A DNA stretch of 30,028 nt from a virus, in IMG/VR virus record IMGVR_UViG_3300031963_000669, positions 1 through 30,028 of that record. One strand, 5' to 3'. This document shows, piece after piece, positions 22,127 through 28,169 of this stretch. Under the pieces are notes generated by a model. It ran no database searches. It was given only the letters and a program-made list of their open reading frames with translations, and had not been told where the DNA came from. Position 1 is the stretch's first letter. The number at the start of each line of letters is the position of its first letter. Both the position numbers and the translations under genes were made by a program.

Positions 22127-22662
22127 GGCAATTACTATTAATTTTATTTTTATTAGGAACTATAACCAGCTATAGCCAATCACGACGCCCTAAAAGTACT
22201 AAAAAACCTACTATTCAGGATGTTATAACTGAAAAGAAAACACCTGAAGACATTCTTAAAGAAGTTTATAAAGCTAGACTTGATTCCGCATCTCAATTTT
22301 CATATACTTGTATGCAGTATCTAGTTGAAACTAAAGTTGAACTTGATAGTGTTAAAAAATCAAATCAAACACTGTATGTTATAATTGATAGACAACTAGA
22401 CTCACTTGCCTCCGCCCGCAATAAAGAAAAACGAGCAATGCAAGTGATGTTAAAAGAACATTATAGAAAACGTTCCTGGGTTAAAGCATTTATTGGTCAA
22501 ACAGTTTTTGTAGGTGGAGCAGTAGGAGCATTTATAACAGGCGCTTGGATTCCTATAGGAATGGGAGTGTTAGTTGTAGAAGTATTTTTAATACTAGAAA
22601 GTAGATATAGTGAAGTAAAATTAGAAGATAATAAACAAGAACCAAAACGATATAAAATTTAA
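22120..22662 (+). CDS. Envelope protein: signal peptide, coiled coil, C-terminal hydrophobic hairpin
   Basis: A 180-residue protein. Residues 1-20 (MVRQLLLILFLLGTITSYSQ) look like a Sec signal peptide cleaved after Ser-Gln, common in Bacteroidota. Residues 40-115 are charged and helical, likely a periplasmic coiled coil. Residues 123-160 hold two adjacent hydrophobic segments (AFIGQTVFVGGAVGAFIT and PIGMGVLVVEVFLILE). This plan recalls a spanin or another lysis/envelope factor, but there is no lipobox Cys, so it is not a classic unimolecular spanin. It could also be a holin or an inner-membrane blocker of superinfection. Confidence 0.68.
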   Translation: MVRQLLLILFLLGTITSYSQSRRPKSTKKPTIQDVITEKKTPEDILKEVYKARLDSASQFSYTCMQYLVETKVELDSVKKSNQTLYVIIDRQLDSLASARNKEKRAMQVMLKEHYRKRSWVKAFIGQTVFVGGAVGAFITGAWIPIGMGVLVVEVFLILESRYSEVKLEDNKQEPKRYKI

Positions 22663-22666
22663 AATT

Positions 22667-22840
22667 ATGATAAACACAATTATTAGCTTAGCAATCTTAG
22701 GATTTGGATTAAATTATTATTTCAAATACCAAAACCTTAAAAAACAAATGTCTACACCTTCAACCACCCCAACAGGTGATGAGCCAAATGATACTACACA
22801 ACCAACAAGTGTACCTGAAAAACAAATAACAGATCTATAA
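22667..22840 (+). CDS. Small single-span membrane protein, 57 residues
   Basis: ATG at 22667, stop TAA at 22838. MINTIISLAILGFGLNYYFK is one membrane span, then a Thr/Pro-rich tail (STPSTTPTGDEPNDTTQPT) which would be flexible and exposed. It follows the signal-peptide protein by four bases and may work with it at the envelope, for example in lysis. No family recognised. Confidence 0.62.
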   Translation: MINTIISLAILGFGLNYYFKYQNLKKQMSTPSTTPTGDEPNDTTQPTSVPEKQITDL

Positions 22841-22846
22841 TAAGTT

Positions 22847-23041
22847 ATGACAGAAGAAAAAACATTAGTTGCAGACCATGATGAAGTTTTTACAATAGAC
22901 AAGTATTATTCCACAAAATTCCCAGGATATTATCAACTAGGTGGAAGTGAAGGAGTGCAAATTTATCTTGCAAAAAAACCAAAATGGTTTCATAGGAAAA
23001 TGATGAAACTATGCTTAGGATTGGAGTGGATTAACAATTAA
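22847..23041 (+). CDS. Hypothetical 64-residue protein
   Basis: Small soluble protein, acidic at the start (MTEEKTLVADHDEVFTIDKYY) and basic at the end (AKKPKWFHRKMMKLCLGLEW), with a Gly-rich strand in the middle (GYYQLGGSEGVQIYL). No family recognised. It is the last gene before thyA, 13 bases away. Confidence 0.62.
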   Translation: MTEEKTLVADHDEVFTIDKYYSTKFPGYYQLGGSEGVQIYLAKKPKWFHRKMMKLCLGLEWINN

Positions 23042-23054
23042 AAAACAACAAGTT

Positions 23055-24158
23055 ATGATATCAGATGATTTTCAAATTGGACCTAATGGTGCTTATGAGC
23101 GTGTAGGTAATGATTTAGACATAGCATACCAAGACCTACTACAAGACATTCTTGATAACGGAGTAGAAAAAGAAACTAGAAATGGAGGGACCATATCAGT
23201 ATTCGGAAGACAGATCAGACATAATATGCAAGATGGCTTTCCATTGCTTACAACTAAAAAGATGGCGTGGAAAACAATGGTAACTGAGTTGTTATGGTTT
23301 CTGAGAGGTGATACCAATATCAAATACCTTGTTGACAATAATTGTCATATCTGGGATGGTGATGCTTATAAAGCGTATTTAAAAAAATATGAAAAGGATA
23401 AACTTCATGGTGTTATTTATGAAAACGATGAAACCCAAAATAGACCTTTTTCAAAAGAAGAATTTATTAATTGGATTAAGAATAATGATAAGTTTTCAGA
23501 ATTATATGGTGAATTAGGGCCAATTTATGGAGCACAATGGAGAAACTGGTTAAATATTCCTGGTGAAGAAAATAAAGGCAGTAAAGACCAAATTGCAAAC
23601 TTAATCTCTGAACTCAAAACAAACCCAGACTCAAGACGACTAATGGTTTCAGCTTGGAATGTAGGTGAATTAGACCAAATGGTTCTTCCACCTTGCCATT
23701 ATGGATTTCAAGTTTATACAAGAGAGTTGAGTGATAAAGAAAGAGTTGCTATTTTTATGGAAAATAAAAGAACTAATAAGTTTGAAGATAATAATTGTGA
23801 TATACCTAAACGAGCAATCTCTTTAATGTGGAATCAACGTTCAGTAGATACGTTTTTAGGTTTACCATTCAACATTGCTAGTTATGGTTTACTACTTGAA
23901 ATCATTGCTAAAGAAGTTAATATGGTACCTGATGAATTGATTGGTAACTTAGGTGATGTGCATCTTTATAGTAACCATATTGAACAGGCTAAAGAGCAGA
24001 TTAATAGAACACCATTTGAATTACCTATAGTTAAATTAAGTTCGGGTCATAATCTAAGAGCTATTCTTAAAGGTAACTTTAATGAAATTGATCCTAATGA
24101 CATTATGTTAATCAATTATCAATCACACCCATCAATTAAAGCACCTTTATCAAATTGA
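23055..24158 (+). CDS. thyA: Thymidylate synthase (ThyA type)
   Basis: Converts dUMP to dTMP using methylene-tetrahydrofolate, supplying thymidine for phage DNA. Motifs are intact: FGRQIRHNMQDGFPLLTTKK (50-69), ELLWFLRGDTN, D192-S-R194-R195 (phosphate binding), LPPCHYGFQ with the nucleophile C214, QRSVDTFLGLPFNIASYG with D265 and N273, and DVHLYSNH with H303 and Y305. At 367 residues it is longer than E. coli ThyA (264): extra sequence lies mainly between residues about 105 and 150, where other long ThyA proteins also carry inserts. The ATG at 23055 is a good start, with 13 bases to the preceding gene. The last 13 codons are repeated, with one silent change, at 24841. Confidence 0.96.
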   Translation: MISDDFQIGPNGAYERVGNDLDIAYQDLLQDILDNGVEKETRNGGTISVFGRQIRHNMQDGFPLLTTKKMAWKTMVTELLWFLRGDTNIKYLVDNNCHIWDGDAYKAYLKKYEKDKLHGVIYENDETQNRPFSKEEFINWIKNNDKFSELYGELGPIYGAQWRNWLNIPGEENKGSKDQIANLISELKTNPDSRRLMVSAWNVGELDQMVLPPCHYGFQVYTRELSDKERVAIFMENKRTNKFEDNNCDIPKRAISLMWNQRSVDTFLGLPFNIASYGLLLEIIAKEVNMVPDELIGNLGDVHLYSNHIEQAKEQINRTPFELPIVKLSSGHNLRAILKGNFNEIDPNDIMLINYQSHPSIKAPLSN

Positions 24159-24159
24159 T
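24120..24159 (+). repeat. 40-bp direct repeat, left copy (3' end of thyA)
   Basis: The last 39 coding bases of thyA plus one. It matches 24841-24880 at 39 of 40 positions; the single difference changes TCA to TCT, both Ser, so the second copy would also encode SHPSIKAPLSN followed by a stop. The 681 bases between the copies carry two small genes. Confidence 0.85.
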
Positions 24160-24162
24160 ACA

Positions 24163-24176
24163 TATTTATAATAAAA
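24163..24176 (+). promoter_or_regulatory. TATTTATAATAAA-type motif, possible phage promoter
   Basis: TATTTATAATAAAA lies 7 bases before the ATG at 24184, right after the thyA repeat. Closely related blocks precede the lipoprotein (24922) and subtilase (25414) genes and end the gene at 18557. It may be a middle/late phage promoter, or just an AT-rich leader. Confidence 0.4.
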
Positions 24177-24183
24177 ATAAACT

Positions 24184-24582
24184 ATGAAAAAATCCGAACT
24201 ACAACAAATTATTAGAGAAGAGATCACTAAAATGTTAAATGGAGACATAAATGAATCTATGGATAAGGATAATTATAAAAAAATTACTGATGCTGTCAAT
24301 AATTATAAACAAGATATTAATAAAGCTTTAGTAGAAGGTTCAGACCATAGATATTGGAAAATACAAGTACTTCCAAATTATGATAATTTTATTGGTGGTT
24401 TTAATCTTCAAGCAACAGCTACTGATGCAGTAGATAGAAACATTGTTCTCGGGAAATATGAAATAAGAAAAACCATAGATAGTGTTAAGAAATTACCGTT
24501 TGTAAGTAAAGCTAAAGTATCTTCAGCTTATAATACAAAAATGTTAACTGTTATTTCTATAGGTCTAAAAATGAAAAAATGA
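24184..24582 (+). CDS. Hypothetical 132-residue protein with MKKSELQQII leader
   Basis: Begins MKKSELQQIIREEITKML, an amphipathic helix that is repeated almost unchanged at the start of the next reading frame. The body is mixed alpha/beta (HRYWKIQVLPNYDNFIGGFNLQA, then DRNIVLGKYEIRKTID and AKVSSAYNTKMLTVISIGLK), perhaps a small ferredoxin-like fold. No signal peptide. As far as I recall, the same type of leader opens several unrelated proteins in marine T4-like phages, which would suggest an added sorting or assembly tag, but I could not check this here. The gene lies wholly within the insert flanked by thyA repeats. Confidence 0.7.
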   Translation: MKKSELQQIIREEITKMLNGDINESMDKDNYKKITDAVNNYKQDINKALVEGSDHRYWKIQVLPNYDNFIGGFNLQATATDAVDRNIVLGKYEIRKTIDSVKKLPFVSKAKVSSAYNTKMLTVISIGLKMKK

Positions 24583-24833
24583 AAAAATCCGAACTACAAC
24601 AAATCATTAAGGAGGAAATTAGTAAGGTTTTAACTAAAAATCAACTTGTTAAAGACTTTAAAAAATAGATAGGAAAGGATAAAACTCCTACTTCTGCTGA
24701 TATCGACTACTATACCAGAGAATACAAACTCACTCCAGACCAAAAATCAATACTTAAAAAAATATTTCCTTCTGATGATATAAAAATCAAAAGTACAGGC
24801 CCTACCCCTGATACAAGATTTAGAAATAAATAA
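24579..24833 (+). pseudogene. Second MKKSELQQII gene, interrupted by an in-frame TAG
   Basis: From ATG 24579 the frame reads MKKSELQQIIKEEISKVLTK and on to DFKK, then a TAG at 24666-24668. After it the same frame stays open for 54 more codons (IGKDKTPTSADIDYYTRE, ... PTPDTRFRNK) to TAA at 24831-24833, and these codons look coding. One reading is a gene broken by a recent nonsense mutation; the other is amber read-through or a short 29-residue product. The first 26 bases equal those of the upstream gene, so the pair probably arose by duplication or by swapping bodies onto a common leader. Confidence 0.6.
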
Positions 24834-24840
24834 TAGTTGC

Positions 24841-24880
24841 CAATCACACCCATCAATTAAAGCACCTTTATCTAATTGAT
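24841..24880 (+). repeat. 40-bp direct repeat, right copy (extra thyA 3' end)
   Basis: Copy of thyA positions 24120-24159 with one silent base change. It has no open frame leading into it. It marks the right edge of the 681-bp insert that holds the MKKSELQQII gene pair. Confidence 0.85.
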
Positions 24881-24921
24881 TAAGTGTTTAGAGAAGCTTA
24901 GACAGGAGTCATAGGCTCATA

Positions 24922-24938
24922 TATGTATAATAAATAAA
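24922..24938 (+). promoter_or_regulatory. TATGTATAATAAATAAA motif, possible phage promoter
   Basis: TATGTATAATAAATAAA, a one-base variant of the 24163 and 25414 blocks, about 55 bases before the lipoprotein ATG. The 150 bases 24841-24991 contain the thyA repeat, this motif and no gene. Confidence 0.35.
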
Positions 24939-24991
24939 ACCACATTTGTTGTGAGTTAAATCTTAAGGTTTTGGGAATACACTTCAAAACC

Positions 24992-25330
24992 ATGAAAAAG
25001 ATATTTCCCACACTGATGATTTTGATAGCAATGCTATCATTCACCTCCTGCTACCTTCAACAAGAAGTTGAAGTAATCCGAAACAGAAAACAAAAAACTG
25101 AGCAGTTTGTTCATCAAAGACAAACTATTAGAGATGGCTTGTTTTCTAAAAATCGCAAACTAAGAGACCGACATCAATACTTCTATCATGACAGTGATGG
25201 TGGTTGGCACTTTAGACCTAGCCCTGATAGAAAGGACTTTATACACTACAAGAGAACTGGTGGTGTAAGAGGTACTGGGGGTAAAGTAAGAGTAATTAAA
25301 AGGGCTACTGTTGCCAAGCCTAGAAAGTAA
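24992..25330 (+). CDS. Small lipoprotein, basic, 112 residues
   Basis: I start it at the ATG 24992; a TTG 21 bases earlier adds seven residues in front of the signal and is less likely. MKKIFPTLMILIAMLSFTSC is a lipoprotein signal peptide with the lipid-modified Cys at residue 20 (LSFTS|C). The mature part is basic and hydrophilic: VEVIRNRKQKTEQF, then RDRHQYFYHDSDGGWHFRPS and a Lys/Arg-rich end. The protein should be anchored to the periplasmic face of a membrane or exported. Short basic phage lipoproteins can be outer-membrane spanin subunits or superinfection-exclusion factors; neither is proved. It opens the export block that runs to the end of the window. Confidence 0.78.
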   Translation: MKKIFPTLMILIAMLSFTSCYLQQEVEVIRNRKQKTEQFVHQRQTIRDGLFSKNRKLRDRHQYFYHDSDGGWHFRPSPDRKDFIHYKRTGGVRGTGGKVRVIKRATVAKPRK

Positions 25331-25348
25331 AGTCTTTCATCTATAAAA

Positions 25349-25427
25349 AATCGCGATTAGTCTCCTTCATAATTATGAATAGTTGATTGTTCATGATAGG
25401 ATTAGAATCTGAATATTTATAATAAAC
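25349..25427 (+). promoter_or_regulatory. Palindromes and TATTTATAATAAA motif before the protease gene
   Basis: The 112-base gap 25331-25442 holds two perfect palindromes, AATCGCGATT (25349-25358) and TTCATAATTATGAA (25366-25379), and the block TATTTATAATAAAC at 25414, which is shared with 24163. The last is 16 bases before the protease start and is the best promoter candidate; the palindromes may be regulator sites. Confidence 0.4.
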
Positions 25428-25442
25428 AAAAAATAAAAGTAT

Positions 25443-27731
25443 ATGAAAAAATTAATTTCCGTTCTGTTATTAACTGTTTTTTCAATTGTAAGTTTCTCTC
25501 AAAACTTAGCTGAAAACGTTAATAACCAAGTAATCTTAAAATACAAGCAAGGTACACCTTATAGACTTGTAGATGCATTCACTGAATTTTATAGTGTTCC
25601 TGTAGTTGCTCAATTTGATGCACTTGGGATGATTGTAGTACAATTTTCTGGTAACTATGATGATTTTTATAAGAACTGTTCTGATAGTGATTTATTTGAC
25701 ATTATAGAAAGAAACCAAATCCAGGAAATGAAAATGGATTATATTCCAAATGATCCTGAGTTTGCTGTTAGTTGGCATTTAAGACAAGCATCTGATAGAG
25801 ACATTGATGCTGATGAGGCTTGGGATTTACTCCCAACTGACAATCAATGGGTATCAGTAGCAATGTTTGACGGTGGTTTGGATATGACAATGCCTGAATT
25901 TGTAGGTAATGTTGATAGTCCGTTTAACGCTGTTAATGGCACAAGTGCTATCCCATATGTTAACTCAGAAGACAAACACGGTACCGCTTGTTCAGGTACC
26001 ATTGCCGCTAGAACAAATAATGGAGTTGGTGTTAGTAGTGTAGGTAATAACTTTGTAAGAGTTATGCCTGTTAATATTATGTCACAAGTATATGCCGGTG
26101 GTAATTTCGCTACCACATCTGCTATACAAATCGCAGCTGTTAACGCTGCTATAAACAATCCAAATTGTGTTGCTATCGCAATGTCATATGGTGGTAGTGG
26201 TTATTCAGCTGCTTTAGAAGCCGCTTTTCAATCTGCTAGAGTAAATGGTAGAGGTGGAAAAGGAATGATGGTATTTGCTTCTTCAGGTAATGGAAGCTCA
26301 GGTACTGCTGCTCAATACCCAGCTAATTATAATGGAGTATGGGGTGTTGGTGCAACAACAAGCACAGATCTTAGAGCATCATTCTCTAATTTTGGTCAGA
26401 TATGTGACATCTCAGCTCCTGGTACTCAAATTAGAACCACAGACCGTTTAGGTGCTGATGGTTATAATGCCACTGACTATACTTCAATTAGTGGTACTTC
26501 ATTTAGTTGCCCTATTACAGCTGCAGCTTCAGCTATTGTCGCTTACAAAAATTGGGAATTAACTGATGATGAGATTTTAGCCATATTGTCTAGTACCTGT
26601 GAGAAAGTAGGTGGTTATACTTACTCTAATGACCCAGCTTGGCCATTAAGTACTCGTAGTAATGAATTAGGATATGGCCGTATTAACCTTAAAAATGCTG
26701 TTATTGCCACACCAAACCCAGGTGGTACACCTCCACCTCCACCTCCAGTGTTAGTTTCTAATTACACAGTTAATAGTGTTGTTGTGACACCAACTAGTGT
26801 GAATTTAGGTGAAACTATTTTAGTGAATTATAACGCTATGGTGGCTGAAGAGCTCAATGTAACATCTACTTTTGCTACATTTGTACAAGTACAATATCGT
26901 TACTCAGCCAATTCAACCTACGGTGATGCTGATGATATCATTATTGGAGTTGATAGTGTAGGTTTAGGTGGTGGAATCAATTCAGTAACCAAATCATTCT
27001 CTTATAATGTTGGTGGAATGGCTGGTACACGTTATGTGTTTGTAACTATTAACTATGATAACACTGTTGAAGAATCTATTATCACAGACAATACTAGCTT
27101 CAAAGCATTTAATGTTGTTAACCCATCCATGTCAGGTACTGATGTAAGAATTGAATTAGTACAACCTGTAGCTAATCCTTGGACTACATCATTACAAATT
27201 GTGAACACACAATGGAGAGCAGTTAACACAGGTACAGTTCCTATTACTCAAATTAATTATACTAGACGTTGGGTTGATTGCACAGCAGCATTTGGATGTA
27301 TAACTAACGCTACTTGGAATGGTAATTTATTACCTGGTCAATCAACATTGTTACCTGCTAATAATTCTTATGTGAGTATTAACTTATGCCATCCAATTCG
27401 TTGTGCTGTACCAGTTGGTGCCTCAAATACATTTAGACTTGATATTGTAAGTGTTAATGGTAGTACTGGTGATGCTGATTTGGCTAATAATAGACTTGAT
27501 TTAGTATTTAATAGATTAGCAGCCAACCAAGAAGATATTATTGGTAACTATCCTTTAATAGATGACCCAAATGCTATTTTAATAGAGGATGACTATCCTG
27601 TCTCTATGGATATTTATACCATATCAGGCGCATTGTTAGATATTAATCGTTACAATGAATTACCTAGTGGTATGTACATCTTAAAAGCGAATTATTTAGA
27701 CCGCACTGAAACATTTAAGTGGGCTAAGTAA
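25443..27731 (+). CDS. Secreted subtilisin-like serine protease (S8) with type IX secretion sorting tail
   Basis: A 762-residue exported protease. Residues 1-19 are a signal peptide (MKKLISVLLLTVFSIVSFS). Residues 20-115 look like an inhibitory propeptide. The S8 domain (about 115-425) has the full catalytic set: D143 in AMFDGG, H179 in KHGTACSG, N283 in SSGNG and S353 in SGTSFSCP. A Pro-rich linker (GGTPPPPPPV, 427-436) leads to two beta-sandwich regions (about 440-690) with a CARDB-like look. The last 70 residues, with MDIYTISGALL, NELPSGMYILKA and the terminal TFKWAK, form a type A T9SS C-terminal domain, which targets proteins through the Bacteroidota outer membrane. A phage copy of such an enzyme could shave host surface proteins, block other phages, or aid release. 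Confidence 0.92.
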   Translation: MKKLISVLLLTVFSIVSFSQNLAENVNNQVILKYKQGTPYRLVDAFTEFYSVPVVAQFDALGMIVVQFSGNYDDFYKNCSDSDLFDIIERNQIQEMKMDYIPNDPEFAVSWHLRQASDRDIDADEAWDLLPTDNQWVSVAMFDGGLDMTMPEFVGNVDSPFNAVNGTSAIPYVNSEDKHGTACSGTIAARTNNGVGVSSVGNNFVRVMPVNIMSQVYAGGNFATTSAIQIAAVNAAINNPNCVAIAMSYGGSGYSAALEAAFQSARVNGRGGKGMMVFASSGNGSSGTAAQYPANYNGVWGVGATTSTDLRASFSNFGQICDISAPGTQIRTTDRLGADGYNATDYTSISGTSFSCPITAAASAIVAYKNWELTDDEILAILSSTCEKVGGYTYSNDPAWPLSTRSNELGYGRINLKNAVIATPNPGGTPPPPPPVLVSNYTVNSVVVTPTSVNLGETILVNYNAMVAEELNVTSTFATFVQVQYRYSANSTYGDADDIIIGVDSVGLGGGINSVTKSFSYNVGGMAGTRYVFVTINYDNTVEESIITDNTSFKAFNVVNPSMSGTDVRIELVQPVANPWTTSLQIVNTQWRAVNTGTVPITQINYTRRWVDCTAAFGCITNATWNGNLLPGQSTLLPANNSYVSINLCHPIRCAVPVGASNTFRLDIVSVNGSTGDADLANNRLDLVFNRLAANQEDIIGNYPLIDDPNAILIEDDYPVSMDIYTISGALLDINRYNELPSGMYILKANYLDRTETFKWAK

Positions 27732-27740
27732 TTAAGGTTG

Positions 27741-27780
27741 TTAGTTGCATTTAAGCCGTTACGACTGGCTAAGTAACTAA
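27741..27780 (+). terminator. Candidate stem-loop after the protease gene
   Basis: TTAGTT (27741-27746) pairs with AACTAA (27775-27780) and AGCC (27754-27757) with GGCT (27767-27770), with an unpaired stretch between. No U-run. The 3' arm also repeats the protease's final TGGCTAAGTAA. A weak terminator or processing site. Confidence 0.35.
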
Positions 27781-27793
27781 TTAAAACCAATAT

Positions 27794-28165
27794 ATGAAAC
27801 ACTTATTATTAGCTTTAATGCTAGCAATAGGTTTCGACACAAGTGCTCAAGTTGATGGAATGTTTGCTTTTAGTCTGGACAGTAACCAAGATACTGTTTA
27901 CAGTATGTACAATGCGTCTCCAGATATTAAAGATGAGTTAAAGGATCATTTACTTGAGATGTTTCATGGTTATGAATTAACAGACGGTGTATGGATAATA
28001 AATCTACCTAATAGTAATTCTAAGGTATTAGGTGATTTGTTTTTAACAGAAACCCAAACGTGTGTTTTATTTGATTTTTATGTTGACGAGGTAAAATACT
28101 CAGATGGTACAACTTACCAAGCTGAACGTTTCACCAAACCTCTTAGAACATTAAACAAATATTAA
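27794..28165 (+). CDS. Small secreted protein, 123 residues
   Basis: MKHLLLALMLAIGFDTSAQ is a signal peptide cleaved after Ala-Gln. The mature 104 residues are acidic and likely globular (MFAFSLDSNQDTVYSMYN, ... DGVWIINLPNSN, ... CVLFDFYVDEVKY), with one Cys. There is no lipobox and no T9SS tail, so the product should be periplasmic. Its first 14 coding bases equal those of the next gene, so the two share a leader. It lies between two proteins with T9SS tails and could be a chaperone or inhibitor for the protease, which is speculation. Confidence 0.75.
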   Translation: MKHLLLALMLAIGFDTSAQVDGMFAFSLDSNQDTVYSMYNASPDIKDELKDHLLEMFHGYELTDGVWIINLPNSNSKVLGDLFLTETQTCVLFDFYVDEVKYSDGTTYQAERFTKPLRTLNKY

Positions 28166-28169
28166 ACAC

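Noticed and set aside
24120-24880. Transposon or IS element between the thyA repeats
   Set aside because: No transposase and no terminal inverted repeats in the 681 bases; the flanking repeat is part of a gene end, not a short target duplication.
24971-24991. TTG start giving a 119-residue lipoprotein
   Set aside because: Adds residues in front of a complete lipoprotein signal peptide that begins at ATG 24992.
25844-26158. 104-codon minus-strand ORF in the protease
   Set aside because: Overlaps the S8 catalytic domain; no start context and no family look.
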